In this document: positions 24,132 through 33,162 of the stretch, in pieces
How positions within the stretch are numbered: position 1 is the first letter of the stretch
Layout of the letters: every line of letters starts with the position of its first letter
DNA from: Pseudomonas viciae
Lineage (GTDB): Bacteria > Pseudomonadota > Gammaproteobacteria > Pseudomonadales > Pseudomonadaceae
DNA length: 64,000 nucleotides
Assembly: GCF_004786035.1 (NCBI RefSeq)
Contig: NZ_CP035088.1
Coordinates: 4,066,001-4,130,000, forward strand
Direction of reading: 5' to 3'
Made by a program: the position numbers and the translations under genes
Notes under the pieces: model-generated
Database searches by the model: none
What the model was told of the DNA's origin: nothing
What the model saw: the letters and a program-made list of their open reading frames with translations, nothing else

Positions 24132-27100
24132 GGTTTCAACTCTGCGGGTGTCTCTTCGGTCTGCGCCGGCGCAGCCATGACCTGATCACGACCATAGATT
24201 TCGCCCATGGCCACCACTATTTTGCGCTCGCCTTCGAACGGATCCCGGGCGTGCGCCGCCAGCATGTTATCGAGCATGACCACATCGCCCTGCTGCCAGT
24301 CGAAGCGCACGGCACAACGGTCGTAGGCGGCGTTGATGGCCTCGATGGCACTCGGCTCGAGCTCGGAACCGTCACCGTAGAACACTTGCCTCGGCATCGC
24401 CGTTTCACCATCGCGTAAAAACTGCTCGCGCACATCGGCATCGAGGAAGGCCGGGTGATAAAGCTGGATCTGGTTGAAGAAACTCTCCTCTCCCGTCAGC
24501 GGATGCAGGATCACCGCCGGGCAAACCTGACGGGTGTGCAGATCGTTGGCGCCGCGCCACTCAAAATCGATGTTGCTCTCACGGCAGATCCGCTCGACTT
24601 GCTCGCGCTCCTGGGTCTGGAAGAAGTGCTGCCAACTGACGTCCAGGCTGGTGCTGAAATTGCGCACATACATCAGTTGCTTGCGACGCAGATTCGCTTG
24701 CAGCCAGGCTGGCAGTTCACGGTAAACCTGACGGCTGTCGACGATCGGGGTCGCGCCACCGGAAGTGGCGGGCGTCTGGCAGTAGAACCATTGGCGCCGC
24801 GGCCAGCGATGCTGATGAGCACTCTCGTTGTGGAACAGGATCATCCGATCCTTGGGATAGGGCGTGGACTTGTAGATGTTCTTGCCGCCCTCTTCCTTCG
24901 GCAGATCACCGTACTGACCATACAACTGCGGACACAGCGCCTGGCAAAAGGCTTCGAAATCCGCCGGTGTCGGCAAATCAAAACCACGCAAGAGAATGCC
25001 ACCGTGCTCGCGCAACCAGCTTTCGACCTTCTCACGGTTGGCCTCAGCCCAAATGGCCGGCGCCAGCTCGCGATCACGCAGTTGAATCAACAGGGGGAAC
25101 TTCGAACCTTCGCGCAACGGTCGGGCTTCAAAGGGCTCGCGGGTGACGGGCGATCCGCTCTGGCGCATCTTGCCCAATTTGCTCATTTTGCGTTGCAGCG
25201 GATTGTCCGTGGACATTGCAGCAGCTCCTTTTGGAGTCGGAATCAGGGTATCGATTGGGTTGTCCGGTGCGCCGAGGGCCATGTCCAGCAGCGACTCGAA
25301 GGCATCACGCAAGCGTTCGACCGTAGCCGGGCGGAACAGGCTGGTGCGGTACACCCAGCGCAGGTTGAACACATCGTCGTCTTCGCTGGCGAACAGGGCC
25401 ATGTCGAACTTGGAATGGTGCTGCTCGCCCGTCAGTGGCTCGACCTGCAAACTGCCGAGTTGGCGTTGCTGGCGCGGCGTGTTGTCGAGGACAAACAACG
25501 TCTGCAACAGCGGGTGGACATTCGCCACCCGTGGCAGCTCCAGGCATTCGACGACACGCTCGAACGGCGTGTCCTGCCAGGCAAACGCTTGCAGGCAGGT
25601 CTCCCGGACCTGCTGCGCTTGCTCACGGAAACTCAGTTCCGGTTGCAGACGGATACGCAAGGCCAGCAGATTGACGAAAAAGCCGATCAGCGATTCAGTG
25701 GCCGGATGGTCGCGGTTGGCCACGTCCGTGCCGATGACCAGATCACGGCCTTGCGTTTCGCGTTGCAGCACGGCGGCATAGCACGTCAGTAGCACCATGA
25801 ACGGCGACGTTGCGCTGTCCTGCGCGAAAGCCTTCAGCCGGCCAACCGTGGCTGCTGACAACTGGAAGTCCAGGGCCGCCCCGGTGCCGCTGTCGCGCTC
25901 CGGACGGGGGAAGTCGAACGGCAGTGGCACCTGCGCCGGAATGCCGGCCAGGGTCTGCCGCCAGAAGTCCAGGCCTTCACGCTGACGCAGCTGTACCGGC
26001 GCCGAACCTTGCCATACGGCATAGTCGATGTACTGAATCGCCAGTTCACTCTGTGGCGGCAGCACACCCGCGCTGTAGGCTTCGTAGCCCTGGATCAGTT
26101 CATCCACCAGCACGGCGCCGGACCAGCCATCGGAGGCGATGTGGTGCATGACCAGTTGCAGCACATGTTCCTGTTCGCCGAGGCGGTACAGAACCGCCCG
26201 CAGCGGTGCCTCGCTGGCGAGGTCGAACGGTCGCAGCGCAATGTCGCGGGCATCGTCCGGCCACTGCGCGTCGCTCGACACGACCACTTGCAACGCCACC
26301 GACATTTGCCCGTGAATCCGCTGGTACAACTCGCCGTTACGCTGGTGATAGGTGGTACGCAAGATGGCATGGCGGTCTACCAGCCGGTGCAATGAACGCT
26401 CCAGGGCATGGCGGTCCAGTGGTCCGCGCAAACGTACATTGCTACTCATGTTGAAGCTGCTGTCGGCCAGATCCAGCTGCTGCATCAACCAGACGCGTTG
26501 CTGCGCCGAGGACAAGGGTTGGTCCAACTGCCGGTCGACCTGAGGGATCTGCAACGAAGCCAGATCCAGATGGTACGCAAGGCCCTCGATACGCTGTGCG
26601 AGGTCCGCCAGTACCGGCGTTTCGAACAGCCAGCGCAACGGCACTTCAAAGCCCTGTTCACGCAAGCGCGCACGCACCTGGGCCGCCATCAGCGAATGCC
26701 CGCCCAATTGGAAGAAGTGCCCATCGGCAGGGATCTGTTGCAGGTTCAGCACCGCCGCCCAGACCTCGGCCAGCGTCGCCTCGCTGGTCGTCAGGGCGCG
26801 CTGAGCAACACCCGCGCTGGAGATTTCCAACTGCAAGCGCGGCAGCTGTTTACGATCCACCTTGCCATTGGTATTGAGGGGCAGTTGTTCCAGCGCCTGC
26901 AAATGCGTCGGCAACATGTAGGCCGGCAAACGTCCCTGTAAGTAGGTGCGGATAGAGGCTGCGTCAGGTGGATTGTCAGGATTGGCGACCCAGAAGGCGG
27001 CCAGATGCTCGCCTTGCACGGCCACGACCGCCTGCAGCAGTTCGGGGTGGCTGAGCAGCACGGCCTCAATCTCCCCCAGTTCGATGCGATAACCGCGCAA

Positions 27101-30100
27101 TTTGATCTGGTCATCGGTGCGGCCGAGGTAATACAACTGCCCATCGGGCTGCCAACGCGCCAGATCGCCGGTGCGGTACAAACGCCCGCCGTCGCGGCTG
27201 AACGGATCGGCAATGAAACGCTCGGCGGTCAACCCCGGCTGCCCGGCATAACCGCGGGCCAGGCCGTCACCGGCAATATAAAGCTCGCCCACGCAGCCGG
27301 GAGGCACTTCGCACAAGTGTTCATCGAGGACGTGGCAACGGGTGTTGAGCAATGGCCGGCCAATGGGCGCGACGGGTAATTGCAGGGCATCGATCGGCGT
27401 CTGGGTGGACCACACCGTGGTTTCTGTCGGGCCGTAGACGTTGACGAGGTGAGCCACGCATTGCCTGAGCTCGGTCGCCATTTCCGCCGCCAGCGCCTCA
27501 CCACCGGCCAGGGCCACACGCCCGGCCAGCACCTTGCGATCGCCTTGCAGCAGCATCGCCCAGGTCGCCGGGGTGGCCTGGATGAGGTCCACGGCCTGGT
27601 CCTGAATCAATCGCCCAAGCAACAGGGGATCCTGTCGTTCGTCATCATCGGCCAACACCACGGTGCCGCCGCGTACCAGCGGCAGACACAGCTCCAGGCC
27701 GCAAATGTCGAAGGTCACGGTGGTCAGGGCCAGATAACGCTGCACGTTTTCCAGTGGCAGCGCCTCTTCCATGGCCAGCAGGAAGTTGGCGAAATTCCCT
27801 CGACTGATCTGCACGCCCTTGGGTTGCCCGGTCGATCCGGAGGTGTAGAGCGTGTAAGCCAACTGCTCAAGCGTCGTCGCCAAGGCCGGGGCTTGTGCAG
27901 GGAACTGGGCCAATGGCAGGTCCGCCCATAGGCAGCAGCGCAGGTGCCCAGGAATGTCCGCGGACAGCGTATCGCAGAGCAGCAATTGCGGCCGCGCCCG
28001 GGTGAGAATCTGCGCCTGACGTGCCGGTGGATGAGCCGGGTCGAGCGGCAGGTAGCCAGCGCCGGCCTTCTGGATCCCCAACAGGCACACCAGCAATCTT
28101 TCGTCCCGAGGCAGGCAGAAGGCAATCGTCGACTCTTGCCCCACGCCCTGCGCCAGCAGCCATTGGGCCAGACGGTTTGCTTGAGCATCCAGCTCTGCGT
28201 AGCTCAAGCGGCGATCAGCGCAGCACACCGCGATACGCTCGGGATGAACGGCGGCCTGCACTTCAAAGCGCGTGACAAAATCGGCCTCGCCGTGCAAGTG
28301 CATGGACGTGCCCGCCGTGGCCAAGGTAGTGACTGAGCCGAGGGGGACTTCCAGCAAGCGCTGCTGAAGATCGAGGCTGACCAGGCTGGCGAGCAATCCC
28401 TGGTAATCCTCGACAAGTCGTTGGGTGGTGTCGGGGCGCAGCAGCGCCGTCGCGTATTCGACAATCAAGCCGGTACGCGCATCGGGCCCGCGGCCTTGGG
28501 TGAACAGATTGAACGTCAGGTCGAACTTGGCACTCACCACGCCGTCCGGCAACGCCAGTGCTTGCACGCTGACGCCCGGCAGGCTGAGGCTGCGCGAATC
28601 GCGGTGGTCCGCCTGATAGTTGAACATGGCCTGGAACACCGGCGTGCGATCCAGGCTGCGCTCGACATCCAGCATGTCCAACAGTTGCTCGAACGGCAGC
28701 GCCTGATGGGACAAATCATCGGCCAACTGCCCGTTCAGGGTCTGGATAAAGGATTGCAGGCTTTGCCGGGGATCAATCTGCACCCGATGCGCCAGTGTGT
28801 TGACGAACAAACCGACCAATGCCTGGCTCTCGGCCGATTCGCGCCCTGCCACTGGCAAGCCAATGGCGAAATCCTTGCTCCCGCCATGACGCCAGAGCAG
28901 GAGTTGGTAGGCGGCGAAATACAGCACGAAGGGCGTGACACCCAGTGCCCGGGCCCGGGTCTCGACCGCCGCGCTCAACGAAACGGGCAAGGCCAGCTCG
29001 CTGCGGGCGCCAGCGTATGCCTGCAGCGCCGGGCGCGTGCAATGGTCGGGCAGTTCCAGCGGTTCGTTGCTCAGACCTTGCAAGCGTTGTTGCCAGTAGG
29101 CCAGCAACTGGCTGCCCTGCTCCCCTTCCAGATCTCGCCGCTGCGCTTCGATCAATGGCAACAATCCGGTAGTCGCAGGCGTGGCCCGGTCTTGGTAGAT
29201 CAGCGCAAAGTCCTCGACCAACAAGCCCATGGACCAGCCGTCCACGGCAATGTGGTGGACATTGAACAGCAAGCGATAATCACCCGGTGCCACACAAAAT
29301 ACATCGATGGCCAGCAACGGCCCCTGCACAAGATCAAAAACCCGCTGGGCGGCCCCGGCAATGGCTGCGGCCTGTTGTGATTCATCCGGGTCCTGGAGGT
29401 CATGCACATTGAAGATTGCAGCGGCCGTCTCATCCAGGCGCTGCCAGACTTGCCCTTGCTCTTCGAAAAACCTGCAGCGCAACGCGTCATGGCGCGAGAC
29501 GAGGGTCTGGCAAGCGCGTTGCAGTCGAGGCACATCCAGGTCACCACGCAAGGCCAGCAACTGCGTAACGTTGTAAGCCGTTGCAGCCGGATCGAGCTGT
29601 TGCATGAACCACACCCGTTGCTGGGCGTGGGACAGTGCACGTGGCGGCGCCAAGGTTTCGCTGGCAAGCGTCGGTGCAACAGCCTGCGACGCTGAGGCCG
29701 TCAGAACCTCGGCCAGTTGCCGGGCACTGGGGTTCTCCAGCAATTGCCGGGGCATCAGGCGCAGTTCGGCCTGGCGCAGACGCGCGATCAATTGCAGGCT
29801 GAGGATCGAATCCCCGCCCTCGGCAAAGAAGTCGGCGTCCGGCCCCAGGCCAGGCTGTTCAAGCAACTCGCGAAAAGCCGCGAGGACGCTGAGCAACACC
29901 GGGTTCAACCGGCCATCGATGCACAGGGCCATGGCCGCCAGGGTGGGATGTTGCAGGACATCGCGGGGTTGCAACTTGAGTCCTTCGCGCGAAGCCAGGC
30001 CGATCAATTGCAAGCTGAGAATCGAATCACCGCCGAGGGCGAAAAAATCATCCTCGCGTCCGACGTGCGCGCAATCGAGAATCTGACACCACAGCTGCGC

Positions 30101-33100
30101 CAGGCGCTGTTCCGTGGCGCCGATCGGTGGCCGGGTGGATGCAGCGGCCGACTCGGTCTCGGTCGGCTCAGGCAATGCCCGCCGATCCAGCTTGCCATTG
30201 GCCGTAAGCGGCAGCGTATCCAGTACCCACCAATGACTGGGCACCATGTGTTCCGGCAATTGACGCTTGGCCTCGGCTTGCAGGGCCGCCAATGCTTCGG
30301 TTGCCAAGGCGGGACTGAGATACGCCACCAGTTGCGTGCGCCCTTTCACCTCGCAGGCCAGCACCGCCCCTTCGCGAACCTGGGGCTGAGCAGTGAGCCA
30401 GGCACTGACCTCGCCCGGTTCAACGCGAAAACCGCGGATCTTGACCTGATCATCCTGACGCCCCAGGAACACCAGTTGCCCACTGCGATCCAGGCGAACC
30501 CGGTCGCCGCTGCGATAAAAGCGTTGCCCCTGGGCAGTGGAGCCAAATACCTGGTCGGTCAACTCAGGTTGACCGAGGTAGCCCTGGGCAACCTGAGGGC
30601 CTGCGATCAGCAGCTCGCCGGCGACACCCAGCGGCACCGCCACGTCATTGCTGTCCACGATGCGCAAATGGCAGTCCGCTAACGGCTGGCCCAAGGGCAG
30701 ATACAGACCCGCGTCAAGCGAGTCGAGGCCCTGGATTTCCCCGCAGATCACGCCGACCGTGGTTTCCGAAGGCCCGTAATGGTTGAAGATGCGCAGTTGC
30801 GGTGCCAGTTCACGCACCCGTGCGAACAAGGTGTGATCGAAACCCTCACCGCCCAGGATCAATACGTCCCTGGGCAAGACGCGTCGGGCATCGTCCAGCG
30901 CCAACAGCCCGCGCAAGTGCGACGGCGCAATCTTCAGGCAATCCACGGGCTGCTCGTCGAGAAAGTCAGCCCAGCCGGGCGGATCGAAGGTCAACGATGC
31001 GGGCGGCAAAATCAGCGGGTCGCCGGCATTCAGCGCGGCGAACACGCATGTCAGCCCCAGATCCGCAGCCACGGTCGCCAACGTCGCCCAGCGGCTGCCC
31101 GGCTTCGCTTGCAAGCGTTGACCGATCGCGCTCGCGTAATGCGCCAGGTTGCCATGAGTGACCAGGACACCTTTGGGCTGACCGGTCGAGCCCGAGGTAT
31201 AAATGAGGTATGCAGGCAGGTGCGGCTGGCTGAGGCTCTCGCCCAGACCATCTTCTGAGGCCAGCGCGGACAAGTCGGCAGTACTGAGTACCAGGCGCGC
31301 CAGGTCGGCGTCCATTTCAGGGGCCTCGGCCAGTGTCACCCACAGGGTCGCGCCACTGTCTTGCAGCAACTGCGCAAGTCGCTGTGGCGGCTGCACCGGG
31401 TCAAGAAACAGACACACCGCACCGCGTTGCCAACAGGCCAGCATCGCCAGCAGTTGTTCCGCGCAACGCGGCATGCACAGCGCAACCACCTGGCCCGGGC
31501 CGATGCCCTGCCCGGCCAGTCGCGTGGCCAGTGCACGGGTCGCGGCACCGAGCGCGGCATAGTCGACGATTTGCCCAGCGCTGCATAAGGCTGCCGCGTT
31601 CGGCGTGTACGTTGCCCAATGAAGCACCTGCTGATCCAGCGGCATGGGGAGCGCGCCCAATGCTGGGCCGCGCACCTCACTCGGCGGCGAAACCAGTTGC
31701 AGTTCGGCCAGCCGTCGCTGGGGATTGCTTGATGCCTCTTTTAAAATCGCCAGCAAGTCATCCAGCATCTGCTCAACCGTCGCCGCGTCGAACAATTCGT
31801 CGCTGTATTCCAACTCGCAGCGCAGGCGCGCGTCAGCGGTACGTACCAGGCGCAGCGTAAGGTCGAAGCGTGCATGGCGCTGCGGCGGGTCGAGCACTTC
31901 AACCGCGACACCGGGCAATGTCAGGGTGCGGCTTTCGGGTAAATCGACCTGGACGAACATCACTTGGAACAGCGGGCTCGAACGCAAACGGTCAAGGCTT
32001 TCGAGGACATTTTCGAAAGGCAGCAACTGATGATCGAAGGCTGCCGCCACGGTGTCACGGGTGCGCAGCAGTGCGCTGGCGAAGTCCGGGTTATCGTGCA
32101 GGCGTTGACGGATCACCAGGGTATTGAGCAACGGGCCGATCAAGGGCACCAGTTCTGGACGATCACGTTGTGCCGCCGAGGTGCCCAGGCACAGGTCATG
32201 CTCGCCACTGTAGCGCGACAGCAGGCAACTGAAGGCCGTCAGGCCGTAGATGTACAGCGTCACGCCATGACCGCGAATGGCGGCCTCTACCGCCGCTGTC
32301 AGCTGCGGTGAAAGCTCCCGGGCAAGCACCGCGCCGCTATGGCGGCGTTGAGCAGGCGCAGGGCGTGGTCGATCCAGGGGCAATGCCAATGGCGCCGGCG
32401 CATCCGCCAGTTGGCTGCGCCAGAAGTCGATGTGCTGCCGGCAGCTTTCGCTGTCCAGCCACTCGCGTTCCCAGGCGGCGTAATCGGCGTACTGGATACT
32501 CAATTCGGGTTGGCGGGCCGGCTCATTCAATGCCAGCGCCCGGTAAGCCTCGGCCAGTTCAAGGGTCAGTTGCTGAGCCGACCAGGCATCGTAGGCCACA
32601 TGGTGAATGGTGAAAAACAACCAGGTCGATTGCTCTTGCGCGTCGCTGAAGGCTTGCCAGCGCCAAGGCGCCGATTGAGCGAGATCGAAGGGCTCGGCGA
32701 GCTGGCGGGCGTATTCATCGGCGCACCACTGCTCGTATTCAGAAGCAGCCAGGGTCAACGGTTCGACGGTTGGCAGCGGCACTTGTTGCGACTCACAATG
32801 GGGCTGCATCTGGCCTTGGGAATCGGTGGTGTAACGGGTGCGCAGGATCTGATGACGATCAGTCAACTGCTGCATGGCCTGTTGCAAACGTTCGCCATCG
32901 AGGCGGCCGTCAAAACGCAGTACCGAGCACAGATTGTAAAGGGCACGACCACTCAGGGCTTCCGCCGACAGAAATCGCCGCTGCGCCTGCGCCAACGGCA
33001 TGTGCTCACCTTCGCCGAGCACGGCGGGAACGATCGGCAGGCGCCAGCTATCGATGCCCTTCTCGGCCAGGCGCTGGCGAAAGATTTTTTTCTTGTCCGC

Positions 33101-33151
33101 GGGCAAGGAAGCCAGCCGCTGCGCAATCTCCAGGAAAGCTTGTTGCGTCAT
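24128..33151 (-). CDS. NRPS 3: C-A(Asp)-T-T-C-A(Gly-like)-T-C-aspartyl hydroxylase
   Basis: The 3007-residue protein starts at the ATG at 33151 (AAGGA eight bases before); the ATG at 33160 overlaps that site. The domain order is C (HHVAYDA), A, T (DDFFALGGDSIL), T (ADFFAEGGDSIL), C (HHIAVDG), A, T (GHFFQLGGHSLM), C (HHIASDG), then a TauD/SyrP-like Fe(II)/2-oxoglutarate oxygenase in the last 350 residues. The first A domain gives D-L-T-K-I-G-H-V-G (Asp). The second gives D-I-L-Q-L-G-V-V-W, close to the glycine code. The fused oxygenase keeps its iron ligands in HNESAHQ and in the histidine of AAHAR. Together these suggest two residues added, two Asp hydroxylations served and one C domain acting on the next protein. 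Confidence 0.93.
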   Translation of the reverse strand: MTQQAFLEIAQRLASLPADKKKIFRQRLAEKGIDSWRLPIVPAVLGEGEHMPLAQAQRRFLSAEALSGRALYNLCSVLRFDGRLDGERLQQAMQQLTDRHQILRTRYTTDSQGQMQPHCESQQVPLPTVEPLTLAASEYEQWCADEYARQLAEPFDLAQSAPWRWQAFSDAQEQSTWLFFTIHHVAYDAWSAQQLTLELAEAYRALALNEPARQPELSIQYADYAAWEREWLDSESCRQHIDFWRSQLADAPAPLALPLDRPRPAPAQRRHSGAVLARELSPQLTAAVEAAIRGHGVTLYIYGLTAFSCLLSRYSGEHDLCLGTSAAQRDRPELVPLIGPLLNTLVIRQRLHDNPDFASALLRTRDTVAAAFDHQLLPFENVLESLDRLRSSPLFQVMFVQVDLPESRTLTLPGVAVEVLDPPQRHARFDLTLRLVRTADARLRCELEYSDELFDAATVEQMLDDLLAILKEASSNPQRRLAELQLVSPPSEVRGPALGALPMPLDQQVLHWATYTPNAAALCSAGQIVDYAALGAATRALATRLAGQGIGPGQVVALCMPRCAEQLLAMLACWQRGAVCLFLDPVQPPQRLAQLLQDSGATLWVTLAEAPEMDADLARLVLSTADLSALASEDGLGESLSQPHLPAYLIYTSGSTGQPKGVLVTHGNLAHYASAIGQRLQAKPGSRWATLATVAADLGLTCVFAALNAGDPLILPPASLTFDPPGWADFLDEQPVDCLKIAPSHLRGLLALDDARRVLPRDVLILGGEGFDHTLFARVRELAPQLRIFNHYGPSETTVGVICGEIQGLDSLDAGLYLPLGQPLADCHLRIVDSNDVAVPLGVAGELLIAGPQVAQGYLGQPELTDQVFGSTAQGQRFYRSGDRVRLDRSGQLVFLGRQDDQVKIRGFRVEPGEVSAWLTAQPQVREGAVLACEVKGRTQLVAYLSPALATEALAALQAEAKRQLPEHMVPSHWWVLDTLPLTANGKLDRRALPEPTETESAAASTRPPIGATEQRLAQLWCQILDCAHVGREDDFFALGGDSILSLQLIGLASREGLKLQPRDVLQHPTLAAMALCIDGRLNPVLLSVLAAFRELLEQPGLGPDADFFAEGGDSILSLQLIARLRQAELRLMPRQLLENPSARQLAEVLTASASQAVAPTLASETLAPPRALSHAQQRVWFMQQLDPAATAYNVTQLLALRGDLDVPRLQRACQTLVSRHDALRCRFFEEQGQVWQRLDETAAAIFNVHDLQDPDESQQAAAIAGAAQRVFDLVQGPLLAIDVFCVAPGDYRLLFNVHHIAVDGWSMGLLVEDFALIYQDRATPATTGLLPLIEAQRRDLEGEQGSQLLAYWQQRLQGLSNEPLELPDHCTRPALQAYAGARSELALPVSLSAAVETRARALGVTPFVLYFAAYQLLLWRHGGSKDFAIGLPVAGRESAESQALVGLFVNTLAHRVQIDPRQSLQSFIQTLNGQLADDLSHQALPFEQLLDMLDVERSLDRTPVFQAMFNYQADHRDSRSLSLPGVSVQALALPDGVVSAKFDLTFNLFTQGRGPDARTGLIVEYATALLRPDTTQRLVEDYQGLLASLVSLDLQQRLLEVPLGSVTTLATAGTSMHLHGEADFVTRFEVQAAVHPERIAVCCADRRLSYAELDAQANRLAQWLLAQGVGQESTIAFCLPRDERLLVCLLGIQKAGAGYLPLDPAHPPARQAQILTRARPQLLLCDTLSADIPGHLRCCLWADLPLAQFPAQAPALATTLEQLAYTLYTSGSTGQPKGVQISRGNFANFLLAMEEALPLENVQRYLALTTVTFDICGLELCLPLVRGGTVVLADDDERQDPLLLGRLIQDQAVDLIQATPATWAMLLQGDRKVLAGRVALAGGEALAAEMATELRQCVAHLVNVYGPTETTVWSTQTPIDALQLPVAPIGRPLLNTRCHVLDEHLCEVPPGCVGELYIAGDGLARGYAGQPGLTAERFIADPFSRDGGRLYRTGDLARWQPDGQLYYLGRTDDQIKLRGYRIELGEIEAVLLSHPELLQAVVAVQGEHLAAFWVANPDNPPDAASIRTYLQGRLPAYMLPTHLQALEQLPLNTNGKVDRKQLPRLQLEISSAGVAQRALTTSEATLAEVWAAVLNLQQIPADGHFFQLGGHSLMAAQVRARLREQGFEVPLRWLFETPVLADLAQRIEGLAYHLDLASLQIPQVDRQLDQPLSSAQQRVWLMQQLDLADSSFNMSSNVRLRGPLDRHALERSLHRLVDRHAILRTTYHQRNGELYQRIHGQMSVALQVVVSSDAQWPDDARDIALRPFDLASEAPLRAVLYRLGEQEHVLQLVMHHIASDGWSGAVLVDELIQGYEAYSAGVLPPQSELAIQYIDYAVWQGSAPVQLRQREGLDFWRQTLAGIPAQVPLPFDFPRPERDSGTGAALDFQLSAATVGRLKAFAQDSATSPFMVLLTCYAAVLQRETQGRDLVIGTDVANRDHPATESLIGFFVNLLALRIRLQPELSFREQAQQVRETCLQAFAWQDTPFERVVECLELPRVANVHPLLQTLFVLDNTPRQQRQLGSLQVEPLTGEQHHSKFDMALFASEDDDVFNLRWVYRTSLFRPATVERLRDAFESLLDMALGAPDNPIDTLIPTPKGAAAMSTDNPLQRKMSKLGKMRQSGSPVTREPFEARPLREGSKFPLLIQLRDRELAPAIWAEANREKVESWLREHGGILLRGFDLPTPADFEAFCQALCPQLYGQYGDLPKEEGGKNIYKSTPYPKDRMILFHNESAHQHRWPRRQWFYCQTPATSGGATPIVDSRQVYRELPAWLQANLRRKQLMYVRNFSTSLDVSWQHFFQTQEREQVERICRESNIDFEWRGANDLHTRQVCPAVILHPLTGEESFFNQIQLYHPAFLDADVREQFLRDGETAMPRQVFYGDGSELEPSAIEAINAAYDRCAVRFDWQQGDVVMLDNMLAAHARDPFEGERKIVVAMGEIYGRDQVMAAPAQTEETPAELKP

Positions 33152-33162
33152 CGCACTCATCC

